From NCBI RefSeq assembly GCF_000002595.2, contig NC_057005.1, positions 468,281-532,280 on the forward strand: a stretch of 64,000 bases of DNA, given 5' to 3'. Position 1 is the stretch's first letter; each line of letters begins with the position of its first letter. Positions 31,033-41,643 of this stretch are shown here, piece by piece. A program made the position numbers and the translations under genes. The DNA comes from Chlamydomonas reinhardtii (taxonomy: Eukaryota > Chlorophyta > Chlorophyceae > Chlamydomonadales > Chlamydomonadaceae). The notes below the pieces were generated by a model, which saw only the letters and a program-made list of their open reading frames with translations, searched no databases and was not told where the DNA came from.

Positions 31033-32777
31033 GGCGCTGGTGCCGCCGCAAGCAGCAGGGGCCCAGCATCAGGTAGAGGCGGAGCAGGTGGCACGGAGCT
31101 GCTGGAGGGCAGCAGCGGTTTGGGTGATGGGGTAGCAGCAGGGCGAAGTGCATAGCCTGCCGGACAGTGCTTGGGAACCGCCAATGACTGTCGGCCTCGC
31201 TGCGTGCGTCCCAACCTTTGAGCTGATCCTAGTAATTGAGGATGCGCATGTTACATGTTATTGGCAGCATGCTGCTAGCAGTGAAGGACACCGTATGACC
31301 GCGGCGGGCAGGGTAAAACCACGTTGGTCAGCACTGGTGTGTGCTGGCACCGTATGACCGCGGCGGACGAAAGCGTTCGCGCATAAGGGCATGGGATTGC
31401 TCACACTTGGCGCTGGAGATGGGGCTAGCTGGCGGACGAAGCAGCATGCTGCCTGTTGCCAGCATTTTGTCTATCCGCCGATATATTGCAGTTTGCATGG
31501 GGTCTCGGCCTGCTCAGGCGCTACGCTGTGGTAGTGGTGAGCACGGGGCGATGGGGTTGAATGGCAATGGCCGCAATGATCTGGAGCGCATCGGCGCTTG
31601 ATTATTGACTACGGTTTGGGACAGTGACCTGGGGCATTCCGACGGGACAATATGTCACTGGCTACGGCAAGTGCGCCAGTCCTGCGGCGTGCTCACGTCG
31701 GATTAGGGAACTGGGGCACGCCGCCGGCTTCTCTGAACATTAATTTGTGCGGATTCGTGGTTGTGGCGTCCGATTGCTGCTGGCAGGTACCACCGGACAG
31801 AAGTGGACGTAGTACGGTATGCAAATGCCCGGCCTGTGGCAGTCTTTCCGCGTGACACATGGACGCCTGCTCATGCTGATGCGGGACAGCGACCTTGCCG
31901 CAACTAGGTCCAGTTCGCGGGATGGGACAGAGTGATGCACGCACGACATGGTATGCTTCAGTGGCACGGCCGGAAAGGAATAGCGCACACCAAGTGGCCG
32001 GTGTGCGCGGACTAGCGCGAGGAGGCTGTTATTCGGTCACATCTCCGGGGCAGCACCGTGTAAGCGAGGCCTGCAGCCCCGCGCACTGCACTTGCCTGCC
32101 TAGTGCCTACCCATCGTCCATCGAGGTAAGGGGCACGTAAACAACGCAGAGCACAGCCGAAGGGACCTTGATGTGACCTGACAATACTTCTACCGGTATG
32201 CTAGATGAGCTAGAAGCCCAGAACCGCACAAAACGCGTCTAGTCTAGTCTACGTCAGTCTACGTCCACCCGTCGGGGCTGCCCGCGTCCGGCCGTCCGGC
32301 ATGATTGCGTGATCGGTTGGCACCTCAGAATGACACGACCCTGTCCGTAGGAATGCTCACGTGCGATCCACCCTGTCAAAGAGCTGCCTCGCCGGCTCAC
32401 CGGTGGCTGCCCCACCAACCGTTGCTGCACTCCACCTGCTTCATCCCCGCCACCCGCGACCCCGCGTGACGCCGTTCCAACCGGCCACGCTAAAATTTCG
32501 GGTGGGAGAAGGCGTGTCATGCACGCTGCTCCTGGTAGTAACCGAAGGCGCTTATTCCCCGCTGCCGTTGGCGCTGGTGTTCCCACCCTACTGACCCTGG
32601 AGCTGTCATAGCCCACCCCACCCCCCCCACACACAGAGGCAGCAGTGCATGCCGAGTGTGTTGACTGTGGTAGCGTGCTCCTTCTCGTCCCCCTCGCCCC
32701 ACTTCCCCAAGCCGGCGCCTGGCCTGACCTTGCCGCTGCGCCTCACCAAATCTACCCCTGCCCCGGTCCTGAGACAC
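31033..32777. other. Kinase 3' UTR and spacer
   Basis: No gene is supported. The first TGTAA after the kinase stop is at 32059-32063, about 1.03 kb downstream. A segment with CACCGTATGACCGCGGCGG recurs at about 31290 and 31349, a short local duplication. Confidence 0.5.
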
Positions 32778-33224
32778 CAGGGTTCCTATCTTAATGTCTC
32801 CAGACATTAATTGGCCATTTTGGCCATTTCCTAGACATTCCTCCCGGGGACTAATGTCTGAGGCAAGACATTGTTCGCCCGGTTTTGGGGCGGGTTTTGT
32901 CCGAATTCCTATGGATGCGGATGTTACAGAGGGGACAGTCCCAGCTCCCGAAGACGCCGAGCCATCACATGCTATCAGGGCCCAACCCCGACTTTGCTGC
33001 AAACCCTCCCGCGGGCAAAGTCCGTGTGACTCCGCGCACAGTGAGTCCTAGCCAAGCCTCAACCCGCCAGAGCCCCACCGCTGTGCCTCAACGCCACAAG
33101 CCTAGGCACAGGAGTGCCTATGGAGAAGCCCCCAAGCCGCCATGTGCCCAGACAAAAGACGGCGGCCACCCGGCCGTTTTTGTCTGAGCCTAGACATTGC
33201 CCTGAAAACAAGATACGACCCCTG
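32778..33224. mobile_element. Non-autonomous hAT-type element, copy 2, 447 bp
   Basis: Same family as 4513-4750: left end CAGGGTTCCTATCTTA, and a right end whose complement is CAGGGGTCGTATCTTG. It is flanked by the perfect 8-bp duplication TGAGACAC (32770-32777 and 33225-33232). It is collinear with copy 1 except for 209 extra bp at 32916-33124. No transposase is encoded. Confidence 0.92.
32916..33124. other. 209-bp segment present only in hAT copy 2, bounded by an 8-bp direct repeat
   Basis: CCTATGGA occurs once in copy 1 but twice here (32908-32915 and 33117-33124), bracketing sequence absent from copy 1. Either a small element inserted with an 8-bp target duplication, or copy 1 lost the segment by deletion between short direct repeats. 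No inverted termini were seen in the segment. Confidence 0.8.
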
Positions 33225-34424
33225 TGAGACACATACGGTATCACGGCCATGAGCGTACAGGACGCGTATGCAGTATCAAATGCTTTAAACAGTCTAGAGG
33301 CAATGGGCAACCAGGGCCCAGGGGCAACTGCCGCCGTACCAGATCGTACCCTTCCCTGACGTTCCCACCGCACCCCCACCCAATTTGTCCTCGTATCGGT
33401 GCTGAAACAACTGTCAAGACATATGGTATAAGAGGGCTTGTACTCTACGTGCAGTATGCCTCGTGCATGGGCTGCCTGCAGCGCGGCCCGCAGCTGGGCT
33501 AACAGCCTACCACCCTGTCTGCAGCACGCAGGCGAAGCGGTTCGCCTTCCGCGACGGAACTCCCTTGGCTAAGTATTGCAACACCTATCGCTCTTGCAGC
33601 ACCTACGGTGTGACGCGCCATATCAAGCGCGCAGGCCAACCTGAAAGTCCTTGCTGTATATTGGATGCATCGCACTGAGACATCCAAAGCTGCCGACCTG
33701 CTTCTTGCCGCCGCCGTGCGTATGACAATGCAGCCTTTGACAGGACAAATGCATGAGCGCGCGTGGCTACTGGGCAGGTGCGCCCGAGCTCTCAACGCGA
33801 GAATAACGGCGGAGTTACACGGATGTGCTGGTTGGTTCGCCTTCGCGCAACGCCGCACTGTGCCGCCACGAACATGATTTAAGTACATAACGACCAAGTC
33901 AAGTCTGAGCTGGGCGTCGGGCATAGGAGCAAGGCGTGGTCGTCGAGCCGCTTCGCAGTCGGTCCTGTGCAATTCATGCCGCATGCACCCCAGCAACGCC
34001 TGTGACAGTCTATGTCCTCCGCAGCTACGAATACCCACTCACCCACTTCCCTACCACATCTGGGGGTGTATAGCAGACTAAAGCATCAGCCTTCCCAGCC
34101 AACCGAGCAATCGCCCAACACACCTCACTCCTCGTCGACACGACTCGGCATTAATTGCCTTACCATTAACTTGCAACACCTGGACTACGGAACAGCAACA
34201 GGGATACTTGACGGCCGCGTTTGTGCTGGTCGCGGTTTTCCTGCTGTCTCGCGCCTTTGCTGCCGTGGCGCAGTGCTTCCTGAGGTTGAACTAGAGAAGT
34301 TTGCATTTGCAGCCTGCGCGAGGCGTTTGCGGACAGCTGCCGGAGATGCGAGCTCAACGCTGCGGATGATTTTGGCGCAGCAAGGCGTGAGGCCCTCGCG
34401 CTGAGGGCTTCAGCGCCCTGCCAA
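33225..34424. other. Spacer upstream of the subtilase
   Basis: No gene is supported. A minus-strand frame over 33499-34038 has no family match or splice context. The right end is the 5' flank of the protease gene. Confidence 0.5.
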
Positions 34425-37400
34425 ATGGCGTTGACAATGGGCAGGGCGTGGGGGCTTGTCCTTCACGTCCTGTTCTTTGTTCTCCTGGGCGAGCTATGCG
34501 GAAGCGGCCCGGGCCGGCCCGCGGCTGAAGCCAGCAAGCTGCCCAGGCAATCCCAAAAATATACGCCAATACCTTCTGCGTCAGCCAGCGGCGTTCAGGA
34601 GGTCGCAACGGATGTGTTGCCCGACCGCTTCCTCGTAAAACTCCGGCCCAAGAGCGGCAAGTTCAGCACCCGTGGCAGCAGCAACGTTCAGAGTAGAGCC
34701 CAACAGATTGTTGGGCGCTTACGGACCGCCAAGCTTGCGGTGCGCCTGACGCACGAGTTCAGCACCGCCTGGGAGGGCTTCGGCCTGCAGGCGGACGATG
34801 TTGACAGCGCGCTCGCCGCCCTAGACGAGGAGTACGAGGTGCTCTCCATCTATCCAGTGGTAGGTCACCGAGCGGCAGGGGCAGGGGCGGCGGCGCGCGC
34901 GCCTCGGGGCCGGGACGGTGAGGATGCCACCCGCTGGGTACCGTGGCGAAGCTGCCAAGGGAGCCGAACCGAACGGCTGGGTCGGGCCGCCACTTGGTCT
35001 GAAGCTTCCTCACCGCTTGCCCCTGGTCTTATTGCGTCTGCAGACTTGGCTGCCGGCCCCCGACAGCAATGTGTCGGAGGTGGACGCGGCGGCGCTGCGC
35101 GGCGTGTTCACCGTCGCAGACGCCTCGGCGCCCACCAACGGCACCACCGCGCGCCTTGCGGCCGGCGGCTTTAAGCGGCTTGATGGTTGGGACGTTAAGG
35201 TGCGTGCGCTGCAGTGGCGTTGGCTGGCGCGAGGCGGCTCGAGGGCCGGTGGAAGGAACACGGCATGGGGCGACAGGGCACGGGCAGCGCGCGGGGCTCC
35301 CCGCTGTGCGCCGCACATTGTACTATATGGCGCACCCGTCCTTACTTGTCTGCAATATTGGCGCCTTGCGCACGTGCAGGTTGGGATTGTGGACACGGGC
35401 GTGGATTACCGGCATCCGGCACTGGGTGGCGGCTTCGGGCCGGGCTTCAAGGTGGCGTACGGCCGCGACTTTGCGGGCGACGCCTTCAAGCCGGGTGGCG
35501 TACCGGCGCCTGATGCGGACCCGGTGCGTGGGGCGTTTATGCCGGGCGGTGCGCATTGCGCATGGTTGACCAGGGTGTGACACTTGCAGGCTCTGATTGT
35601 GTCTAGCCAGGTGAGCACACCGTGCTTGACAACCGCCGCGGCCCTGCTTGCCGACCTGCAGATGGACTGCGCCGGCCACGGCACGCATGTGGCGGGCATC
35701 ATAGCGGGCAGCTACAGCTCGGCCGACTGGAGCTTCTCAGGCGTGGCGCCCGGGGTCACCCTGGGCGCCTACAAGGTGTTCGGCTGTACCGGCGGCACCA
35801 CCAGTGAGCTGGTGGTGGCGGCGCTGGACGCGGCGGCGGCGGACGGCATGCAGGTCATCAACCTGTCGCTGGGCGATGAGGGCGCTTGGGGCGGGCCGGT
35901 TGCAGAGGCCGCGGCACGGCTGGCGGGCCTGGGTGTGCTGGTGGTGGCGGCAGTGGGCAACGCCGGTCCCTCGGGGCTGTTCATGCCCACCAGCGCCGCC
36001 TCGGCCAGCGGCGTGCTGGGCGTGGCCGCGGTGCAGTCACGTGCCGCGCCCGTGGCGGCCACGTTGACGGTGTCAGGCGTGCGCAGCGCGCGCGCTGCAG
36101 GCCGCGACTTTGCCATCGCGGCTGCCTTTGGCGACGTGGGGTCGCTGGCGAATGCCATCGTCCGGCCTTCTGACGCCGCGCTCATCGCCGGGGTTGCAGC
36201 GGTGCCAGGCAGCACTGCCGCCACTGGCTCCGCCGACGGCTGCTCGCCGGCGGTACTGGGCGACGTGCGCGGCACGGTGGCGCTGCTGGCGGCGGGCGGC
36301 TGCTCGGCGTCCATCAAGGCGGCTGTGGCGGCGGCGCGCGGCGCGGTGGGGCTGCTGCTGTACGGCGACACGGACACGGTGGCGGCCGAGGTATCGCGCG
36401 CGCCGCTACGGTCGGCACCCGGCGGCGCGGGCTGGTTGTTTCCAACCAACCCTTACGGCATCCCGCTCATGGTCACGGACACGCAGTCGGGTCAGGTGCT
36501 GTACGACGCCTACCGCACCATGGCCGAGTCCCTGCAGCTGCTGTCGCCGCCGCCCTCGCCCCCCTCACCGCAGCCGCCCTCGCCCTCGCCGCCCTCGCCA
36601 TCGCCGCCGTCGCCCAAGCCCCCCGTGCCCCTGCCGTCGCCCAAGCCGGGCAGCGGCAATGGGCCGTCCAATGCCCTGACGCCGACCCCAGTGCCGGCCA
36701 CGATTCCGGCCCTGTCGCCCCAGCCGAGCCCGCCTCCCTCACCGGGACAGGGACAGGGACAGACAGGAGGGAACGGCGCGACACAGGGCTCTCAAGGCAG
36801 GGACTCGTCGCCGAGCAGTGCGGTCACGGCTAGCTCACCGCCCCCAAGCCCACCGCCTCCGAGCCCAGCGCCGCCTGGCTCACCCAAGCCGGGCAACAGC
36901 GGCAATACGCCAGCTAAGTCACCATCCCCTCCACCCTTCCCGCCACCGCCCTCTCCGTCGCCGCCAACCGGCAAGCCACCGCCCTCGCCACCACCACCCT
37001 CGCCGCCGCCGCCCGCACCCCCACCGCCCTCGCCGCCACCGCCATCACCCCCACCGCCCTCGCCGCCGCCACCTGCGCCGCCAATCAAGAAGTGGCCGCC
37101 TCCCAACCAGCCCCCGGAAGAGGACACCTTGCCGCCGCCAGTTGAGGAACTCTCCCAGCTCGGCGGCGACAGCCCTAGCACGAGCACGAGCGGGAGCAAC
37201 AGCGGCAGCAGCGGCTCCAGTGGGAGCAGTGGCTCTAGCGGAAGCAGTGGCAACAGCGGGAGCATCAGTGGAAGTAGCAATGGCAACAGTGGCAACAGCG
37301 GCAAAGGCAACAGCGGTAACGGCAACAGCGGTAACGGCAACAGCGGTAACGGCAACAGCGGTAACGGCAAGGGCGGTCGCCGGCTGCGGCACCGCCTTAT

Positions 37401-39175
37401 GTTGGAGGATGGCCCCCAGCCGCCTCCGCTCGGCCGCCCGGCCCGGCGGCGGCGGCAGCTGATGCAGGGCCGGCCCAGCGAGCCGCTGCTGCCCACAGTG
37501 GTGATGGTCACCGGCAGCCTGGCGTCGCCGTTCTCATCCTGGGGACCGGTGAGTGCTGTTGCATGGAACAAGTCACTGCATGCCAATCTGTGCCGTGCCG
37601 CCAAGCGGCAGACCGTAGCTGTGTATGGTGCATTGTGCCTCGCTTGTGCTTTCACACCCCACGGCTCAGTCCTAACTGCCGTCTCTGTGCGTCCTCCAAA
37701 TTCCCCCCTCACCACAGACGCCCGACCTGCACATCGAGCCCATGTTGGCTGCCCCCGGCGGCGCGGTGCTCTCCACTGTGCCGATCGTCACTCGCGCCGA
37801 CGGCAGCCGCAGCACCGGCTACGCCTACCTGTCCGGCACCTCGCAGTCGGCGCCCTACGTGGCCGCCGCCGCCGCGCTGTACCTGCAGGCCAACAAGGCG
37901 CGCCAGGTGTCGGCGGCGCAGGTGGAGGCGGCGCTGGTGCTCACCGCCAAGCCGCTGCCCGACCTGCGCCCCACCGCTGCCGCCGTGGACGCCGCGTCTG
38001 CCGCCTCCGCACCCTCGCCCGCCACCGCTGCCGCCGGCACCGCCGCCGCCACGCCGGCCAGCGTGCTGCGTGTGGGCGCTGGTGTGGTGGACGTGGCGGC
38101 CATGGCCACCAACCTGGTCGACCTCAGCCCCTCCAAGCTGGAGCTGGGCAGTGGGCTGCTGGGCCGCGGCAACCTGACGTTCAACATGGACGCAGTCAAC
38201 CGTGCCGCCGCGCCCATCACCTTCCGGCTGCTGCACCTGGCCGCGTCCACTATTGACGGTGGGGTGATGATGACGGTGGACCGCAGCATCGGCGCCGGCG
38301 GCCCCAACAACTCCCGCGTCGCGCAGCCGTTCTCGCCCGTAGAGCTGCCCTACGGCGCTGCTACCGTGGCCTTCGCCAACACGCGCGCGCGTGTGATCGA
38401 CACGGTCACGCTGCCGGGCCGCGGCCGCGTGCGCTTCCGCGTGACGCTGGGCGTGGCGGACTGGGTGGCCCCGGACGCGCAGTTGTTCCTGTCCGGCTAC
38501 GTGGTGCTGGAGCCAGTGCCGCCGCCGGCCGCGGCCGCCGCCGCGGACCCTGCCGTCGCCGCCGCCGCGCTGCAGCCGCCGCTATACGTGCCCTACATGG
38601 GCGCCACGGCGCCGCTGGCGGACGTGCCCGTGCTGCTGCCCACACTGCCGGGCGGCATGTCCGACCCCACCGGCGAGTGGTGGTGGGACGAAGACGCCGC
38701 CGGGCTGTCCGTCAGCGACAACTCGCCGCCCGCCGCCGCCGCGCCGCCACCGGCCGAGTACGACTCGGCGCTGCTGGACGCCGAGCCTGCGCCCATGCCC
38801 GCGCCCATGTTCTCCTACGCTCTGGCGGGGCCGCGCGCCTCGCTGCCGGCGTTGGCCGTGTTCCTGCAGCGGCCGCCGGCAGCGCAGGAGCTGCGGCTGC
38901 ACTCGGCCACCTACGGCGGGCAGTACCTCGGCTACGTGTCCCTGACGGCGCAGCCGCTGCGACGGCCGGCGGACGGCTCGCCGCTGCTGCTGGCGTGGCG
39001 CGGCACGTACTTCGATGTGAACCGCAAGCGCGAGGTGCAGGTAGTGCCGGGCGACTACTACTTTATCGTGCGCATGCGGCGGCCGGCGGCGGCGCCGGAC
39101 GGGCCGCTCACGGCGGGCAGTGTGGTGCCGGTGGACGAGTGGACGTCACCCGTGTTCCGCCTGACGCGCATCTGA
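34425..39175 (+). CDS. Secreted subtilisin-like serine protease (S8) with a Pro-rich insertion in its catalytic domain
   Basis: Five exons, 34425-34859, 35044-35199, 35380-35523, 35662-37548 and 37718-39175, give 1359 residues. A signal peptide ([18 protein letters not shown]) is followed by an inhibitor-I9-like propeptide (about 65-145). Catalytic residues: Asp in [12 protein letters not shown] (about 202), His in GHGTHVAG (about 251), oxyanion Asn in AVGNAG (about 345), Ser in [10 protein letters not shown] (about 916). Between Asn and Ser lie a PA-like domain (to about 535), a PPSP-rich segment (about 539-739), a Ser/Gly/Asn repeat (about 750-820) and basic patches RRLRHR and RRRR. In bacterial subtilisin this gap is 66 residues. 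The C-terminal 400 residues look beta-rich. Volvocine subtilases digest mother-cell walls during hatching; that role here is inference. A second in-frame ATG is at 34437. Confidence 0.94.
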
Positions 39176-41643
39176 GTGTCGTTGGATGGAGGCACTGGAC
39201 TGAGATGGTCGGTGGTCGGTGCTGGTACACGAATGAAAATCACACGCGTAGGTATGGTTTGGATCCTCGCCGTCCTCAGCGGCGGGGGGGGTGGGCCATT
39301 TGCGGGGGGTGGGCCATTCATTCGGTCACCAAATAAGGCTGCGAAGAGGCTCGTGTGGGGCCCGCGCGCATCGTGCCTTGACGTTTGTTCGTTCATAGCG
39401 CGTTGCGTACACTCGCTGGGCACTAGAACGAAGAATCGGTGTGAGACGAAGGGCAGGGCGGGTGGGAGTTTACGGAGGTATGGTGGCTGCAAGCTTCGCA
39501 AGGCCGCAGCGTGGTGTGGATGGACAAAGATGAACAAACGCAGTGTGGTTAGATAGCATGGAGGCTTGGCCAGAGGTGCTGGCATTGGTGGTCAGTGCCG
39601 GAAGTTGCAGTCTTGACAGGGTTCTGCATCCAGTCATGCGGCATTCCTGCACGATTCAGGTTCAGTTCAGACAAACGGCTGGCATAAATGGTCACGTCTG
39701 CGTGACGTGCTTGCATACACTCCCGCGGTGTGCGCCTGAAGGGTGGGCGTTGCATGGAAGGCTGTGAGGTCAGGGATGTGGGTTGTTGGCGCGGTGATGG
39801 TTTGTCTCTGGCACGAGTCTGTGGCCGCTACCCACGATTGTCATGCTGGGGTCCCCCCGTGGCCGCCGACGCACAATTCCGCATACCTGACCAAGCGGGC
39901 TGCTGCGCCTCACCCTTTTTGGGCAGCTACCACCCGCTATTGATTTTTCCTTTAAACCTCTTGATCTCTTTTTTGCTTAGGAGTGTGTTGTCGGTGTTTG
40001 TTTGTGTGGTCTGCGCCGTTTTGATTCTGAGCTGCTGGGTGCACAGGGATGAGGAAGGAACACAGCAATCCTGCACATACAGGGTGCGCATAACCTGCGC
40101 CATCGTTTGCGGTGTCGCATGAGGCTTTGGTGCCCTGGCTGCATTGTTGCGTGTTGGTGGATGTGCACAGGCACTGTGCAGGCAGAGTCTGGTGTTGATG
40201 TGGGTTAGGTAAGGAGTGTTGGACTGCAGGTTTGGAACTATGACATCGAGCTGACACTGGACAAAGAACACAAACAATGCGTCGCATGTTTGACAACGGC
40301 AGGAAGTGTGCGGCTGCAAGTGAGGGGATCAGCGGTTCGCATCCCTTGGTTGGAACCGCAACAGAGTCTTTTTAAGTGAGTCTATATGTGCGTGCTGGAT
40401 AAATGTAGCTCTTAGCAGGTTGGAGTCTGGGCATGCACCTGGTAGAATGCCTGCGGGGAAGGATGGAGCTCACTGCCAGGTGTGAACGAGTCTGACAGGC
40501 GATTGCTGTGGTAGTGGGCAGGGGCGGAACGCAGGTGTTTGCTACAACGCCGCTGAACTGGTGTATGGCCCGTCTCTGGACTTGCAGTATTGTTCTGGTG
40601 GTGCGTCGCATTACACGGATGATTGCACCTTGTGATGTCGCACGATTGATTCTTATGATAGGGACCAAGCAAGAAATACAAACGATGGCGGATGAATGAG
40701 AAGGCAAGGATAGGCGCGGCAGCGGCTGCGCCTGTGTGGTCGTGATGTGGGTCACGGCACAGACAATGAATGCATGGAATTGATGTAGTGGAGAATGTGG
40801 ACGTTGTTGCATTACGGCACTCCAGTTGCATCCGTTGGAACGGATGTCTCCTCAAACCCTTAACCTGGGAAAGTGCATGTAACACAACCCCCCTTTCACG
40901 CTGCTTGTGCGTGTTGCGTTCTTTCAAGCACATCCATGAAAGCGACCAAGGGCAGGACAAACAGCGGACAGCGACACGCGTGCGATGATGAGGGACTTGC
41001 CTTGCTATCCTTGCAAAAACACGCTCTCCTGCCACTTTAAAGAAATCCTTTTGAGACTAGTTTTGGCGGTCCATGAGCTTCCTGGCTCGTTTGGACCAAT
41101 CTACGAGCATGAACTTGTAACATCAATCAATCAATCAATTAAAGAAGCAGGCAGCTGCAAAAGCAAGAGGGTGCATTCAGCAAGAAATGCCATCTGGGTC
41201 AAGGGCTGCGACTGAGGCAGCTGCGGCAGACATGCGGGCGGGGCTGCGTGGGCCGCGCTCGCGGCTTCGTGGAGCTGCACGGTGGAGCTGCCTGCCTGGC
41301 TCTTCGTCAATTCGCCTCCGCTCAGACACAAGTATGCATGATGCATGGCACAGCTTTGACACTTACGGCGCGGGCGCCATAGCGCCGGATCCACTTGCGC
41401 GTGACAGACGGAACTGTCGACACACAGCCAGGAGAGCTTGCATAAAGAGGGCACAGAACAGCTTACAAACATTTCACAAATCCAGACAAAGCTTATCATA
41501 AGTATTAACTGCAGCTGTGAAGGCTGCGCCAACCAAAAAATACAGCAACGAGCAAAGCCTTTCAGCTATCGAGCTACTTTATGCCACACGCTTAGCACTG
41601 TCCTTTGCTACTGTAAACCATTTATACGGGTGAGCATATCAGT
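39176..41643. other. Subtilase 3' UTR and long spacer
   Basis: About 2.5 kb without a supported gene. TGTAA motifs occur at 40878-40882 and about 41116, both far from the stop. Open frames on both strands have no family match. A short (CAAT)n tract lies near 41121-41138. Confidence 0.5.

Noticed and set aside
33499-34038. 179-codon minus-strand frame upstream of the subtilase
   Set aside because: No homology, no splice context, and low-quality composition.
36792-37715. Gly-rich minus-strand frame of 307 codons
   Set aside because: Complement of the PPSP and Ser/Asn/Gly repeats of the subtilase; simple-sequence artefact.
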